This document shows, piece by piece, positions 17,622-26,917 of a stretch of 64,000 nt of DNA (position 1 is the first letter of the stretch; the number at the start of each line of letters is the position of its first letter). Location: the NCBI RefSeq assembly GCF_027942295.1, contig NZ_CP101416.1, positions 1,178,001 through 1,242,000 of the forward strand, in the 5' to 3' direction. This DNA comes from Pseudanabaena sp. Chao 1811 (lineage in GTDB: Bacteria > Cyanobacteriota > Cyanobacteriia > Pseudanabaenales > Pseudanabaenaceae). The notes under the pieces are model-generated. The model did not search any database. It saw only the letters and a list, made by a program, of their open reading frames with translations, and was not told the DNA's origin. The position numbers and the translations under genes are program-made.

Positions 17622-18281
17622 CTATTTTTTATTTTTTAGTAATTGGACTCGTTCTAAGTCACGATTCACTTCAAACGCCAATTCCCGATTTTTAGGATCG
17701 GTGGTTAGCGCTTTATTGAGATAGATTTCTGCTTCGCGTAACTTCCCATTCAAAATTAACTCACTACTCCAACGATGATAAGTTACCGCCTGCCAATGGA
17801 TGACTTCGGGCGTATTGGGGAATCTCTCGCTCATTCCTTCTACAACAGCGATCGCTACGACATATTTTTTTTGCTTCAGCAAATCCTGCACCCGCCGCAA
17901 CATATCCAGTTTCAGTTTTAACTCTGGATTGCTACTAATCGGATCGACTTTATTGCTAACCTGCTTCACCTCAATTTTGATTTTGGGATGGGGTTGAGGT
18001 GGCTTACTGTAAGTTTTTGGAGGTGGTGGTGGGGCAGAGTTAGCTTGCGATCGCGTAGCCACATTTTTAGAAAACAGCTCTTTTTCTAAATCTCCCTTAT
18101 CCGCATCCTTGAGCATTTTGTAAGCTTCTTGCACAAGGCGAAACTTATCGGCGGCGGTAGGATCATTCTGATTAACGTCAGGGTGATACTTACGTGCTAA
18201 ACGACGGTAGGCGACCTTAATATCATCTAAGGTTGCATTGCGGGGAACTCCTAAAAGTCGATAGCATTCAGATAGGTGCAT
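17622..18281 (-). CDS. J-domain (DnaJ-like) protein
   Basis: A 219-aa protein. Residues about 4-70 form a J domain with the HPD motif in ARKYHPDVNQND, which stimulates the ATPase of a DnaK partner. A Pro-rich linker follows (APPPPPKTYSKPPQPHPK). The C-terminal ~100 residues are helical with TPR-like pairs (VVEGMSERFPNTPEVIHWQAVTYHRW, AEIYLNKALTTDPKNRELA). The Gly/Phe region and zinc fingers of true DnaJ are absent, so this is a class C J-protein with a client-binding helical tail. Confidence 0.85.
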   Translation of the reverse strand: MHLSECYRLLGVPRNATLDDIKVAYRRLARKYHPDVNQNDPTAADKFRLVQEAYKMLKDADKGDLEKELFSKNVATRSQANSAPPPPPKTYSKPPQPHPKIKIEVKQVSNKVDPISSNPELKLKLDMLRRVQDLLKQKKYVVAIAVVEGMSERFPNTPEVIHWQAVTYHRWSSELILNGKLREAEIYLNKALTTDPKNRELAFEVNRDLERVQLLKNKK

Positions 18282-18364
18282 GAAGTGAAATTTGACGATA
18301 AACAGCAGATCACATTTGATAGCTCACATTAAATCACATTAAAATTTAGAGGCGATCGCAGTTG

Positions 18365-18532
18365 CTAATCAGGCTTTTTGCGAATTGTATATTTTCCCTT
18401 ACTAGTAACAGGTGAACCTTTATTAGCTTCTACAAGTTTGATGTACTTATCCAAAGCTTCCTCCTTAGTTCCATGTTCAGAAATAACATGAACCTTACGA
18501 CTTCCAGCAATTTCGAGGACAACTTGGTGCAT
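18365..18532 (-). CDS. Small hypothetical protein, 55 aa
   Basis: A short frame starting MHQVVLEIAGSRKVHVISE and ending YTIRKKPD. Composition and beta-alpha pattern look like a real small domain rather than random sequence. It lies between the DnaJ-like gene and the typA terminator on the same strand as both. No Shine-Dalgarno match is strong. The family is not recognised. Confidence 0.55.
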   Translation of the reverse strand: MHQVVLEIAGSRKVHVISEHGTKEEALDKYIKLVEANKGSPVTSKGKYTIRKKPD

Positions 18533-18587
18533 AGCTTGGATAGAGTTTGGATAGCCCTAAATTTTTAAATAGTCTAGCAAATAACAC

Positions 18588-18622
18588 AAACGAAAAGGGG
18601 CGCGATGCGCCCCTTTTCGTTT
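18588..18622. terminator. Terminator after typA
   Basis: Perfect 16-bp stem AAACGAAAAGGGGCGC with loop GAT, placed just after the typA stop; the minus-strand read ends in TTTTCGTTT. Confidence 0.85.
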
Positions 18623-18627
18623 AGTGA

Positions 18628-20421
18628 TTAGCGCTTAGCAAATTTCTTGGTCATTTTGCGTAAACGAATTGATTCGGGAGTAACCTCAAGAATTTCGTCG
18701 GGGCCAATGTATTCCAAGGCGCGTTCGAGGCTCATTTCGATCGGAGCTTGCAACTGCACGATGTCATCAGCACCAGCCGCACGCATGTTCGTAAGCTGCT
18801 TGCTCTTACATACATTCAGTTCCATATCCTGAGGACGATTATTTTCGCCAATAATCATGCCCTTATACACCTTTGTACCGGGTTTAATGAAGAACACACC
18901 GCGATCTTCTGCATTCTTCAAGGAGAACTCAGTTGCCACACCTTCTTCAAAGGAGATCAGTACACCATTCCGACGGGCGCTAATTTCGCCAGCCGCAGGA
19001 CGGTAATCGAGGAAGCTGTGGTTCATGATGCCAGCACCACGGGTGGCGCGCATGAAATCGCCACGGAAGCCAATTAATCCCCGTGCAGGAACGACGAATT
19101 CTAGCTGAGAGCGTCCAGTGCTAGACATTTGCATATCGATCATTTCGGCGCGACGTTGACCTAAGCGCTCAATACATCCACCGACGGCATCTTCAGGCAC
19201 ATCTAGAACTAGAGCTTCGTAGGGTTCGCACTTTTGACCATTGATTTCGCGGTAAATAACTTGAGGCTGAGTTACTTGGAACTCATAGCCTTCACGACGC
19301 ATGGTTTCGATCAAAATACCCAAGTGCAATTCACCACGTCCAGCAACCGCAAAGCGATCAGGAGATTCAGGATCTTCGGTGACACGTAGCGCGACGTTAG
19401 TTTCGAGTTCGCGCAAGAGGCGATCGCGTACTTGACGGGTAGTGACTAATTTACCTTCTTGACCAACAAAGGGCGAGTCATTAACGCAGAAGGTCATCTG
19501 CAAAGTGGGTTCGTCCACTTTGATCATTGGCAGTGCTAGAGGCTCATTAGGACAGGTAATGGTTTCGCCAATATTGGCAGTGGCAAAACCTGCAACCGCC
19601 ACAATGTTACCTGCGGATGAGGTTTGCATTTCAACGCGCTTTAAGCCATCAAATCCTAAGAGTTTGGTGATTTTACCTTTAACGATCGAGCCATCTTCAG
19701 TGATCAGAGCAGCTTGCTGTCCCGCAGTAATCGTGCCGTTGTGGATTTTACCGATCACAATCCGACCGAGATATTCGGAATAGTCAAGGGTCGTAACTTG
19801 CAACTGCAAAGGCTTGTCAGGATTGCCCACAGGTGGCGATACGTGATGGATAATTGCCTCAAACAAAGGCTTCATATCTACACTTTCATCTTCGAGTTGT
19901 TCCTTAGCAAAGCCCCCCATGCCTGAAGCAAATAGGTAAGGGAAATCGCACTGGTCATCATCTGCACCGAGTTCGAGGAATAGATCAAGAACTTTGCTGA
20001 CAGCAACGTGGGGATCGGCAAATTCGCGATCGATCTTATTAATAACGACTAAAGGTCGCAAGCCTTTTTCCAGCGCTTTTTTCAACACAAAGCGAGTTTG
20101 GGGCATAGGACCTTCGTTGGCATCAACGATCAGCAAACAGCCTTCAACCATGCCAAGTACGCGCTCAACTTCGCCACCAAAGTCCGCGTGTCCGGGGGTG
20201 TCAACAATGTTGATCAGCGTATCTTTGTATTTGACAGCAGTATTTTTAGAAAGAATGGTAATGCCGCGTTCACGCTCTAGGTCGTTGGAGTCCATCACGC
20301 ATTCGACAAGGGCTTCACCTTCGCGAAAAGCGCCAGACTGTCTGAGAAGTGCGTCTACTAGAGTGGTTTTGCCGTGATCGACGTGGGCGATGATGGCGAC
20401 GTTGCGGATGGGGAGAGACAT
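18628..20421 (-). CDS. typA: Ribosome-associated translational GTPase TypA/BipA
   Basis: A 597-aa full-length protein. The GTPase motifs are all present near the N-terminus: P-loop [23 protein letters not shown] and NKIDRE. The EF-G-like domains II, III and V and the TypA-specific C-terminus follow ([34 protein letters not shown]). TypA binds the 70S ribosome and helps 50S assembly and stress growth. The gene stands alone, with terminators on both sides. Confidence 0.97.
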   Translation of the reverse strand: MSLPIRNVAIIAHVDHGKTTLVDALLRQSGAFREGEALVECVMDSNDLERERGITILSKNTAVKYKDTLINIVDTPGHADFGGEVERVLGMVEGCLLIVDANEGPMPQTRFVLKKALEKGLRPLVVINKIDREFADPHVAVSKVLDLFLELGADDDQCDFPYLFASGMGGFAKEQLEDESVDMKPLFEAIIHHVSPPVGNPDKPLQLQVTTLDYSEYLGRIVIGKIHNGTITAGQQAALITEDGSIVKGKITKLLGFDGLKRVEMQTSSAGNIVAVAGFATANIGETITCPNEPLALPMIKVDEPTLQMTFCVNDSPFVGQEGKLVTTRQVRDRLLRELETNVALRVTEDPESPDRFAVAGRGELHLGILIETMRREGYEFQVTQPQVIYREINGQKCEPYEALVLDVPEDAVGGCIERLGQRRAEMIDMQMSSTGRSQLEFVVPARGLIGFRGDFMRATRGAGIMNHSFLDYRPAAGEISARRNGVLISFEEGVATEFSLKNAEDRGVFFIKPGTKVYKGMIIGENNRPQDMELNVCKSKQLTNMRAAGADDIVQLQAPIEMSLERALEYIGPDEILEVTPESIRLRKMTKKFAKR

Positions 20422-20510
20422 GGGTGATGTATCGAGTTGATCGAAAAACTTATTATTTCTTTATCTATTATGCTCGAATTTGTCAAAAAACTTTGCATTA
20501 GTAATTGTCA

Positions 20511-20547
20511 ATACAAAAAGGCGGTGCTATGCACCGCCTTTTTGTAT
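20511..20547. terminator. Terminator after the RseP-type protease gene
   Basis: Perfect 17-bp stem ATACAAAAAGGCGGTGC with loop TAT, located between the protease stop and the typA start on the minus strand. Confidence 0.85.
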
Positions 20548-20564
20548 TTTGTATTGTGATTGAA

Positions 20565-21653
20565 CTACAAAGGACTTAACCCACTCTGTTGCAGCAAATT
20601 GAAGGAGTCTTTGAAAATCATCACGACACCTAAGCCCAGCAGAATTACTAAGCCGCCCTGCATCACATTATTTTGTAACTCTTCGGGTAAGGGTTTACCT
20701 CCACGCAAAGCCTCGATCGCTAAAAATACCAATTGACCACCATCGAGAGCAGGCAAGGGCAAAATATTGATAATTGCGAGGTTAATACTAATGATTGCTG
20801 TGAAATCAAATAATGCTGCCGCATCGGATTTAACTAATTCTGAACCCATCGCCACGATCGCTACAGGTCCTGACAACTGCGAAGCCGTATTTTGGAAATT
20901 TGTGGCAAGTTGTTTTAAGCCTTGAACAGTCATCACGACTAAACGCTCAAAACTTTGAGTCGCATTATCAATTGCTTCACCAATATTATGTACAGCTCGA
21001 CGATGGGGCTTACCTGTAAAGTCCAATCTGACCCCGATTCTGCCTTTACCAGCTTCACCATCAGGCAAGATTGGTACTTGCAGCATTTTGCCATCGCGCA
21101 TTACCTGCAAATCTACGGTTTGATTGGCATTTTTGGCAATCAAGGACTGAAAGCGATCCAAGGTGGTCAAACTGGTGTCAAATTTTGTACCGTTAGCCGC
21201 CAAGATAATATCGCCAGAGCGTAAACCTGAAACTGCCGCAGGTGCATTTGGTTCAAGAATTTTCGTAATTCTTACCCCTGGTTGATCGACAGTGCCGATA
21301 CCAACGCTCAGGGTCATGACTAATAAAACTAGATAGGCAAATACAAAGTTAGCGATGACCCCTGCACTGATCACGATCGCGCGATCGACGATGGGGCGAT
21401 TTTTCATCAAGTTGGGATCATTAGGTGGGATATCGCTATCTTCGTCATCATCGGGAAAGCCGACATAACCACCAAGGGGAATTGCCCGCAGCGCATATTC
21501 CGTTTGCTTACCCTGATATTTCCACAGCACAGGTCCAAACCCAATCGAAAATCGATTTACATGAATACCCTGTACACGGGCAGCCATAAAGTGTCCGAGT
21601 TCATGAACCAATATCAGAATCGCAAGTACAGCAATTGCAGGCAATGCAGACAT
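20565..21653 (-). CDS. rseP: Site-2 membrane metalloprotease (RseP/RasP type)
   Basis: A 362-aa polytopic protein. The zinc motif HELGH is at residues 17-21 in the first helix (ILVHELGHFMAARVQG), and the third ligand region is NILPLPALDGGQLVF near the C-terminus. A PDZ domain lies in the middle (ITKILEPNAPAAVSGLRSGDIILAANG). The enzyme cuts transmembrane segments of regulators such as anti-sigma factors after a first cleavage. Length is normal for the family. Confidence 0.93.
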   Translation of the reverse strand: MSALPAIAVLAILILVHELGHFMAARVQGIHVNRFSIGFGPVLWKYQGKQTEYALRAIPLGGYVGFPDDDEDSDIPPNDPNLMKNRPIVDRAIVISAGVIANFVFAYLVLLVMTLSVGIGTVDQPGVRITKILEPNAPAAVSGLRSGDIILAANGTKFDTSLTTLDRFQSLIAKNANQTVDLQVMRDGKMLQVPILPDGEAGKGRIGVRLDFTGKPHRRAVHNIGEAIDNATQSFERLVVMTVQGLKQLATNFQNTASQLSGPVAIVAMGSELVKSDAAALFDFTAIISINLAIINILPLPALDGGQLVFLAIEALRGGKPLPEELQNNVMQGGLVILLGLGVVMIFKDSFNLLQQSGLSPL

Positions 21654-21883
21654 AAGCTTTGCTCTAAGAATTTACTAAGAATAATTTGGGATGACGTTGA
21701 ATGTGAGATGCAATACACACAGATTGTTTTGCGATCGTAACACAACTAAAAGCGAAGGAATGCCATACAAGCTTTTGCTTTTAAGTATTTTTCAGGGACT
21801 CCCAAAAAAACTTATGTTAAGATTAATGTATATATGTCATAAATTATTTCAATTAATTAATTTTTATTAACTGCGGTGCTGCA

Positions 21884-22414
21884 ATGAACAACACAATTCG
21901 CCTTGCTGCTTCAATTAGTCGCCTAATTCTTAGTTCAGACTCCGCACCAATTTCTTTAACACAGGGCGCATTGCTTTTGCTGCGGGTTGTGTTGGGTACG
22001 GTCATGATCCATAACGGATTCGATAAACTAGCAGATATTTCTGGTTTTGCCGAAGCCTATGTAGAAGTAATCGGTCTACCATTTCCGATCTTTTTTGCCT
22101 ACTGTGCTGCTATTACTGAAGTTGTTGCCTCACCCTTGTTAGCTTTAGGTTTTTTGACTAGACCTGCGGCTTTAGGGCTGTTTGTAACAATGCTAGTAGC
22201 AACCTATCACCATATTTTGGTTGGTGGATTTTCAATTCCATCAATTGAGCTATCCTCGATTTATGCTACATCCTTTGCTTTCTTTGTCATTTATGGTGGT
22301 GGCAAATATGCGATCGATACTTTGATTGCGAATCTACTTGGCAAAGTATTATCAGGCGATGCAGAAGCAGATGCAAGTACACAAGCTGTAAAAGTTACTA
22401 TTTCCAACAAATAA
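21884..22414 (+). CDS. DoxX family membrane protein
   Basis: A 176-aa protein with four predicted membrane helices. LLLRVVLGTVMIHNGFDKLADISGFAEAY is the typical DoxX first helix and loop, followed by YCAAITEVVASPLLALGFLTRPAAL. Members are linked to thiol/quinone redox or oxidative stress, but the reaction is not settled. The gene stands alone with a strong terminator. Confidence 0.85.
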   Translation: MNNTIRLAASISRLILSSDSAPISLTQGALLLLRVVLGTVMIHNGFDKLADISGFAEAYVEVIGLPFPIFFAYCAAITEVVASPLLALGFLTRPAALGLFVTMLVATYHHILVGGFSIPSIELSSIYATSFAFFVIYGGGKYAIDTLIANLLGKVLSGDAEADASTQAVKVTISNK

Positions 22415-22427
22415 ATATTTATTATTC

Positions 22428-22464
22428 ACAGCAAAAAGCAGCACAAAGTGCTGCTTTTTGCTGT
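22428..22464 (+). terminator. Terminator after the DoxX gene
   Basis: Stem of 17 bp (ACAGCAAAAAGCAGCAC) with loop AAA. Confidence 0.85.
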
Positions 22465-22965
22465 TAGTGAGATAAAACTATTAATAATCTTCAAGGATCT
22501 AATAATCTCTAATAGTTTCCTTAAGACAGATGACAACCTACAGATTATTTTCCTTTTTTGATACTTTTTGGAACTAAATAAGCGATCGCAAAGTATCTCC
22601 AAACTAAATTTATTTTAATTTATATAAAAAGGTATCACACAACACGCTTTTATTGAAAGTTATAGAGATTAAAATCCTACTAGGCTAAGTATCCTAACAA
22701 ATTTAGTAAAATTAATTGTGCATAATACTTCTAACCAAAACTTATGCCGTAATTAATGTCTTTAATTCAGATACTCAAATCATTTAGCGTAAATATTTTC
22801 AAGATAATCGAATAATTGAAGATGACTGCGCTAGAATATGTGCGGATGAGTATTTCTAGATCGCATGTTTAGTTTCAGTATTGACAGTCGTCTTCTGTTT
22901 CATCGTGGCAGGCTTCTTTCCGAAATCTCTATCTCTACACATATCTGATTGTTGAAGCAAGTATT
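22465..22965 (+). other. 500-bp AT-rich region and probable long leader of rbpA
   Basis: No open frame of note. The stretch is strongly AT-rich and ends in the rbpA start. Cold-inducible RNA-binding protein genes of cyanobacteria often have a long 5' untranslated leader, so part of this region is probably transcribed; no defined fold or promoter could be fixed by eye. Confidence 0.45.
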
Positions 22966-23295
22966 ATGTCTATTTATGTTGGTAACCTCTCTTATGAGGT
23001 TACAGAAGATGATTTAAAAGCCGTATTTGCAGAATATGGCAAAATCACTCGTGTTCATTTACCCATTGATCGCGAATCTGGTCGCCCACGCGGTTTCGCT
23101 TTTGTGGAAATGACTGATGAAAAAGAAGAAGATGCGGCGATCGAAGCACTCGATGAAGCAGAATGGATGGGTCGTTCACTCAAAGTGAACAAAGCTAAGC
23201 CTCGTGAAAGTTCTGACTCCTTTGGTGGTGGCAGAGGCGGCTTCAAAGGCGGCGGTGGTCGTCCTTCAGGTGGCGGCGGTCGTAACCGTTACTAA
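22966..23295 (+). CDS. Glycine-rich RNA-binding protein (RRM), Rbp family
   Basis: A 109-aa protein with one RRM: RNP2 is IYVGNL at residues 3-8 and RNP1 is RGFAFVEM near 43-50. A Gly/Arg-rich tail (GGGRGGFKGGGGRPSGGGG) follows, as in RbpA-type proteins. These bind mRNA and rise in the cold in many cyanobacteria. The long leader upstream fits post-transcriptional control. Confidence 0.93.
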   Translation: MSIYVGNLSYEVTEDDLKAVFAEYGKITRVHLPIDRESGRPRGFAFVEMTDEKEEDAAIEALDEAEWMGRSLKVNKAKPRESSDSFGGGRGGFKGGGGRPSGGGGRNRY

Positions 23296-23335
23296 ATAAA
23301 AAAGAGGAGATGCAAAGCATCTCCTCTTTTTTATT
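23295..23335. terminator. Bidirectional terminator between rbp and ferredoxin genes
   Basis: A 19-bp perfect stem AATAAAAAAGAGGAGATGC with loop AAA. It overlaps the stop codons of both convergent genes. Confidence 0.88.
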
Positions 23336-23729
23336 GGTTAATGGAGCGTCTTAAGGCTGAACCATCACCAATGATTCCTAAATTTCTGATGGTTTGATGT
23401 TTTCTAGCTTCTTCAAGCTTGTTGAGGTCGTTGTAGCTAACCCAAGCAATACAGTCTACGGGGCAAGTATCGATCGCTTCCTGTACCAAATCTTCTTCAT
23501 CGCCATCTTGGGCAATTACCCTTGCGCGTCCATATTCTTGCTCTAAAAAGAAGGTGCTACTAGCTGTATGGGCGCAATGTCCACAACCAATACATACAGT
23601 TTCATCGACAAATACTGCATTTTGTCGCAACTCACCACCCAGTTCGGGTTCAAAGCCAGAGCGATCACTAATATCTGGCTCTAAACCCGTGGATAATGGT
23701 TCTGCTGTATGAATAGGCAAATTATCCAT
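23331..23729 (-). CDS. Ferredoxin-like [4Fe-4S] protein
   Basis: A 132-aa protein with one cluster site: CIGCGHC in the middle and the fourth Cys in DTCPVDCI. The intervening text (TFFLEQEYGRARVIAQDGD) matches the plant-type 'Fer4 after Cys' proteins of cyanobacteria and plastids. N- and C-terminal extensions are polar. The start overlaps the end of the ycf35 gene by eight bases, so the two are coupled. The electron partner is not known. Confidence 0.88.
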   Translation of the reverse strand: MDNLPIHTAEPLSTGLEPDISDRSGFEPELGGELRQNAVFVDETVCIGCGHCAHTASSTFFLEQEYGRARVIAQDGDEEDLVQEAIDTCPVDCIAWVSYNDLNKLEEARKHQTIRNLGIIGDGSALRRSINQ

Positions 23730-24108
23730 TCCAACGCTGGAGAACTAAACGTACTGAGCCATCTTCACGTACTTGCTGCTCAGCGAGAGCAAATCCTTGG
23801 TTGCTCGATTCGCTCATCACTGTGGCGATCGCATAACGCTGAGTGACCTTTTGCAAGAAGCTTTCCACAGTCCAAGGTTGTTGCCAAAACTGCATATCAG
23901 CGACTAGGGCATATTCAGAGCCATTCCACTGAAAGCCAACATCATAACCATTGTCTTGGGCAATTACCACTTCAGCCTCGGTTGTTGCACCTTGATGACC
24001 GCGCATGGGCGATGCTCCAGATTTCCAGTTGACTCCTAAATCAGTTAGAGCCTTTTGAAGCGGTTCTAAACTACGGATTTGGGTTTTTACTTGGCTAAAA
24101 TGTGACAT
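23722..24108 (-). CDS. ycf35: Ycf35 family protein (DUF1257)
   Basis: A 128-aa protein beginning MSHFSQVKTQIRSLEPLQKAL and containing YDVGFQWNGSEYALVADMQFWQQPW, the hallmark of the plastid/cyanobacterial Ycf35 family. Function is unknown. It is the middle gene of a three-gene minus-strand operon: DUF2997, ycf35, ferredoxin. The steady association suggests that the three act together in an iron-sulfur or redox task. Confidence 0.9.
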   Translation of the reverse strand: MSHFSQVKTQIRSLEPLQKALTDLGVNWKSGASPMRGHQGATTEAEVVIAQDNGYDVGFQWNGSEYALVADMQFWQQPWTVESFLQKVTQRYAIATVMSESSNQGFALAEQQVREDGSVRLVLQRWNG

Positions 24109-24202
24109 AGGGTTTATCCTGACTTCGATCTAATGGGCAAATGGACGAGATTTTTAAATTTTTTTGTTTAATCTGGTGAAAACTTGGATTTTCAGGGCTT
24201 TA

Positions 24203-24436
24203 TTACCATTGACTAAATCTAGAAGCGTCCATGTCTGACACGCGATCGAGTTGCGTAGCCGACTGAGATGTAAGTTGCTGCTGAGCAAAATTTTCGGAAG
24301 TTAACTCTCGATGAGCGACTATCCCTAGTTTTGCTTCGATCGCTGCTGTCACCTCAGCACAACTAGAACCGACAATGCCTGTCACACGCTCTTCGACCCG
24401 ACCATCTGGGTAAATAATGAATTCCAGAGTTTCCAT
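24203..24436 (-). CDS. DUF2997 family protein
   Basis: A 77-aa protein starting METLEFIIYPDGRVEERVTGIVGSSCAEVT, which matches the DUF2997 pattern (I-x-PDG-x-V...V-GxxC...T). A single conserved Cys is seen. It is first in the operon with ycf35 and the ferredoxin-like gene. Function is not known. Confidence 0.85.
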   Translation of the reverse strand: METLEFIIYPDGRVEERVTGIVGSSCAEVTAAIEAKLGIVAHRELTSENFAQQQLTSQSATQLDRVSDMDASRFSQW

Positions 24437-24691
24437 GCTGGTTCTAGCTATTGAGTTACTAGACAGTTTGACGCAAAGTTCCTATAAACGTCAAGAAGCC
24501 AACCCCGCAAAATTAACAGGCTTTTCTGATACTTGTAATAGAGCGATCGCAATGTTTAGCAAGGATTTTCAGGTTTTTATTAATTAATTAAATTTATTTT
24601 AAATTTTTTGAATTTGCCTAAACTGTGACAAGACACTCCTTAAGGAATAGGGAAGAAATTGTCATGCTTCGCACTAAATGCTCTGATTGGT

Positions 24692-24724
24692 TTGGAAGCG
24701 CACCCCAAAGGGGTGCGCTTCCAA
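24692..24724. repeat. Palindrome, GGAAGCGCACCCC family (copy 2)
   Basis: Perfect 15-bp stem TTGGAAGCGCACCCC with loop AAA, sharing its inner arm with the hairpin at 14682-14729. It ends 15 bases from the DUF29 stop, so it may act as its terminator. Confidence 0.7.
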
Positions 24725-24738
24725 GATTTCTATATAGA

Positions 24739-25236
24739 TTATTCAAATGGGAATTGCAGATCGAGAATTTGGGCGATCGCATAGGGACATTCTGAAGGTA
24801 AGTCATGCAGATCAAGGGGCGTTTCTTTTAAAACTAAGTTAATCCCTTGGCGAAATCCCTTTTGAACCGCTTCATCAAGGTAAGGCTTTAAGCTGGGATT
24901 CTCTTGCAAAATTTCTAAAATCTCATCCCGTTGTTCACGAATAGTGGCTCGCCAACTTTTACTACGCAATTCTGGTTGATAGTCCCACTTTAATAAATGC
25001 CCAATTAAAATTCCTAAACGATTGCGGAGTTCCTGCTTTTGCAGCCTACCCAAAGATAAAATCTCCTCTACCAAATTTTCAATATCTAGCCCCTGCCATT
25101 GTCCCCAACGTAATAATTCAGATTGCTCTTGTGTCCAAGCGTAAAAATCTTGTTCATATTGATTAATAGGTTGATTGCCAACGAGAGTATTAGAGCGATC
25201 GCCTTGCAAATTTTGCTTTAAGTCTGATTGCAGCAT
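24739..25236 (-). CDS. DUF29 family protein
   Basis: From ATG 25236 (GAGG eight bases upstream) the protein is 165 aa. An N-terminal extension of about 25 residues precedes the DUF29 core YEQDFYAWTQEQSELLRWGQW. The pattern NLVEEILSLGRLQKQELRNRLGILIGHLLKWDYQP matches the copy at 15882-16316 closely, and the tail CPYAIAQILDLQFPFE is conserved. Function unknown. Confidence 0.88.
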   Translation of the reverse strand: MLQSDLKQNLQGDRSNTLVGNQPINQYEQDFYAWTQEQSELLRWGQWQGLDIENLVEEILSLGRLQKQELRNRLGILIGHLLKWDYQPELRSKSWRATIREQRDEILEILQENPSLKPYLDEAVQKGFRQGINLVLKETPLDLHDLPSECPYAIAQILDLQFPFE

Positions 25237-25273
25237 TAAGATCACCTCATCTCTAATCAGCTACCTTGATCCC

Positions 25274-25305
25274 AAAATACAAAATGCGTAGCCATTTTGT
25301 ATTTT
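25274..25305. terminator. Hairpin between two minus-strand genes
   Basis: Stem AAAATACAAAATG (13 bp), loop CGTAGC. It follows the 25335-25988 gene on the minus strand and lies before the DUF29 start. Confidence 0.6.
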
Positions 25306-25334
25306 TAAAATCCTTACTGGGTTTGTTTTTTAAT

Positions 25335-25988
25335 TCACAAAGGTGTAGTCACACTTTTGTGAATTGGTATTACTACTTTGCCATACCTCATATCTATAGA
25401 GACTGCAACTTTGGATTTGTCGCGGCTTGACTCAATCGGAAAAGTTGCGATATCACCTCGGAGAATTGGCTTCTCCAAAAAGCAAGGACAAGAGAGTAAG
25501 GTCGTCGTAACTGGCAAAATCCACACCCTACGTCGGATCTCAGTGGAGTAATAATCACATTCAGTCCGACTATCAGGGGGAAAACAAGTATTTTCGTAAA
25601 TGTACAGAGTTGTGGGTAAGTCTTGAAATTGGTATGTGGCGACGGGATGGTAATCCAGATAGGCGATCGCTAAGTTGACCAACAAAAAAAATGGTACGGC
25701 TAGAGTAAAAATTGCTAAAAATGGAAAAAAGATAAATGGGCGAAATAAGATAACTCTCTGGTTACGGGCAGTCTGCGATCGCCACCTGAACGCAAACCCT
25801 ATAACCATAATTAAAAATATCAATACAGCGATCGGCTTGACTATTTCCCAAGTAGGGATCATCTGTACAAAGCTCATACCAACAAGTGCAGGTAGGCTAA
25901 ATACAATAATTAACTGCTTTAGATATTGAGAATTTGTAAATGCTTGTTTACGCACTTCTTTACTTATCCTTAAAATGTTCCATAGCAA
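25335..25988 (-). CDS. Hypothetical membrane protein, 217 aa
   Basis: Three hydrophobic segments are visible (IIVFSLPALVGMSFVQMI, PIAVLIFLIMVIGFAF and FIFFPFLAIFTLAVPFFLLV), followed by a C-terminal outside domain with four Cys (CFPPDSRTECDYY; SCPCFLEKP) that could form disulfides. The family is not recognised. It is transcribed away from the GNAT gene at 26032. Confidence 0.65.
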   Translation of the reverse strand: MLWNILRISKEVRKQAFTNSQYLKQLIIVFSLPALVGMSFVQMIPTWEIVKPIAVLIFLIMVIGFAFRWRSQTARNQRVILFRPFIFFPFLAIFTLAVPFFLLVNLAIAYLDYHPVATYQFQDLPTTLYIYENTCFPPDSRTECDYYSTEIRRRVWILPVTTTLLSCPCFLEKPILRGDIATFPIESSRDKSKVAVSIDMRYGKVVIPIHKSVTTPL

Positions 25989-26031
25989 TTTGCTATAAAT
26001 TTAGGCTAATGTGAGTTTTGAGGAGATACAG

Positions 26032-26472
26032 ATGCAGGTTACTCTAGCTAGTCTTGAGCATCTTGACGAAGTTTCTAGATTATTTGACCAATATCGCGTT
26101 TTTTACAATCAGCCTTCAGATCTCAATGCTGCTAAAAACTTCCTTCAGGACAGGTTACAGGCTCAAGATTCTACTATCTTTATAGCGAGTGAAGGGGGAC
26201 ATGTGGTTGGATTCACCCAACTGTATCCCAGCTTCTCCTCAGTGTCGATGAAGCGTGTTTGGATTTTGAATGATTTATTTGTAGACGAACCTTACCGAAA
26301 GCAGGGAGTTGCCAAATTGTTGATGAATGCGGCTGAGCAATTTGCACGGGAAACAGGAGCAGTCCGACTTGTTTTAGAAACGCAAATTTCTAATATTGCA
26401 GCGCAGTCTCTATACGAATCGCTTGGATACATCAAGGACAAAGATTTTTATAACTATGCGTTACATCTGTAG
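26032..26472 (+). CDS. GNAT-family N-acetyltransferase
   Basis: The start at 26032 is chosen because GAGGAGA lies a few bases before it; a GTG at 26011 would place this ribosome site inside the gene. The 146-aa product has the GNAT motif A (LNDLFVDEPYRKQGVAKLLMNAAEQ), which binds the acetyl-CoA pyrophosphate, and motif B (LVLETQISNIAAQSLYESLGY). The acceptor substrate is unknown. Confidence 0.88.
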   Translation: MQVTLASLEHLDEVSRLFDQYRVFYNQPSDLNAAKNFLQDRLQAQDSTIFIASEGGHVVGFTQLYPSFSSVSMKRVWILNDLFVDEPYRKQGVAKLLMNAAEQFARETGAVRLVLETQISNIAAQSLYESLGYIKDKDFYNYALHL

Positions 26473-26480
26473 AGGCTATG

Positions 26481-26521
26481 AAACAAAAAAGGCACTTGCT
26501 AAGCAAGTGCCTTTTTTGTTT
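26481..26521. terminator. Bidirectional terminator between GNAT gene and tmRNA
   Basis: Perfect 19-bp stem AAACAAAAAAGGCACTTGC with loop TAA, between the convergent GNAT and ssrA genes. Confidence 0.88.
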
Positions 26522-26528
26522 AGGTTAA

Positions 26529-26917
26529 TGGAATCGGGCAGAGTCGAACTGCCGTCCGCACTAGCGCCTAACCTCCCAGTCATTCACAGGTTTATCCAAT
26601 CTAATCCTCTTGGAGGGAACTGCTATTTATCTCTAGCAATGGGAGATGCACTGATAAAGTCTTAAGCGAAAAGCCTACCAGAGAAAGCTATTCACAGCAT
26701 CCGTTGATTGGTTGAGTGGGGCATTTAACGGAGTCATACACCACTCCTCGAAACCGAAAAGTTTGGTTCTTAGGCTGCTACTGGAGCTGCTTTACGAGAG
26801 AAAGATACAATGTTGTTCGCATGTACTTGTTTGAACCATTGATTTACGAGAGATAGTCCGCTCTCGACCTGCATCAAGGGATAGCTTCTACTAACACGTC
26901 GAAACCCTTACGATCCC
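26529..26917 (-). ncRNA. ssrA: tmRNA (ssrA)
   Basis: On the minus strand the RNA starts GGGATCGTAAGGGTTTCGAC at 26917 and ends ...GGCAGTTCGACTCTGCCCGATTCCA at 26529. The ends pair as a tRNA-like acceptor (GGGATCG with CGATTCC), and the T-arm GTTCGACTC is present; CCA is not encoded. The tag reading frame (26820 down to 26770) gives ANNIVSFSRKAAPVAA-stop, the cyanobacterial tag type, preceded by the usual resume region. It rescues stalled ribosomes with SmpB. Length 389 nt is normal. Confidence 0.95.

Noticed and set aside
26396-26665. 89-codon plus-strand open frame
   Set aside because: It runs through a terminator and then antisense through the tmRNA; no gene is supported.
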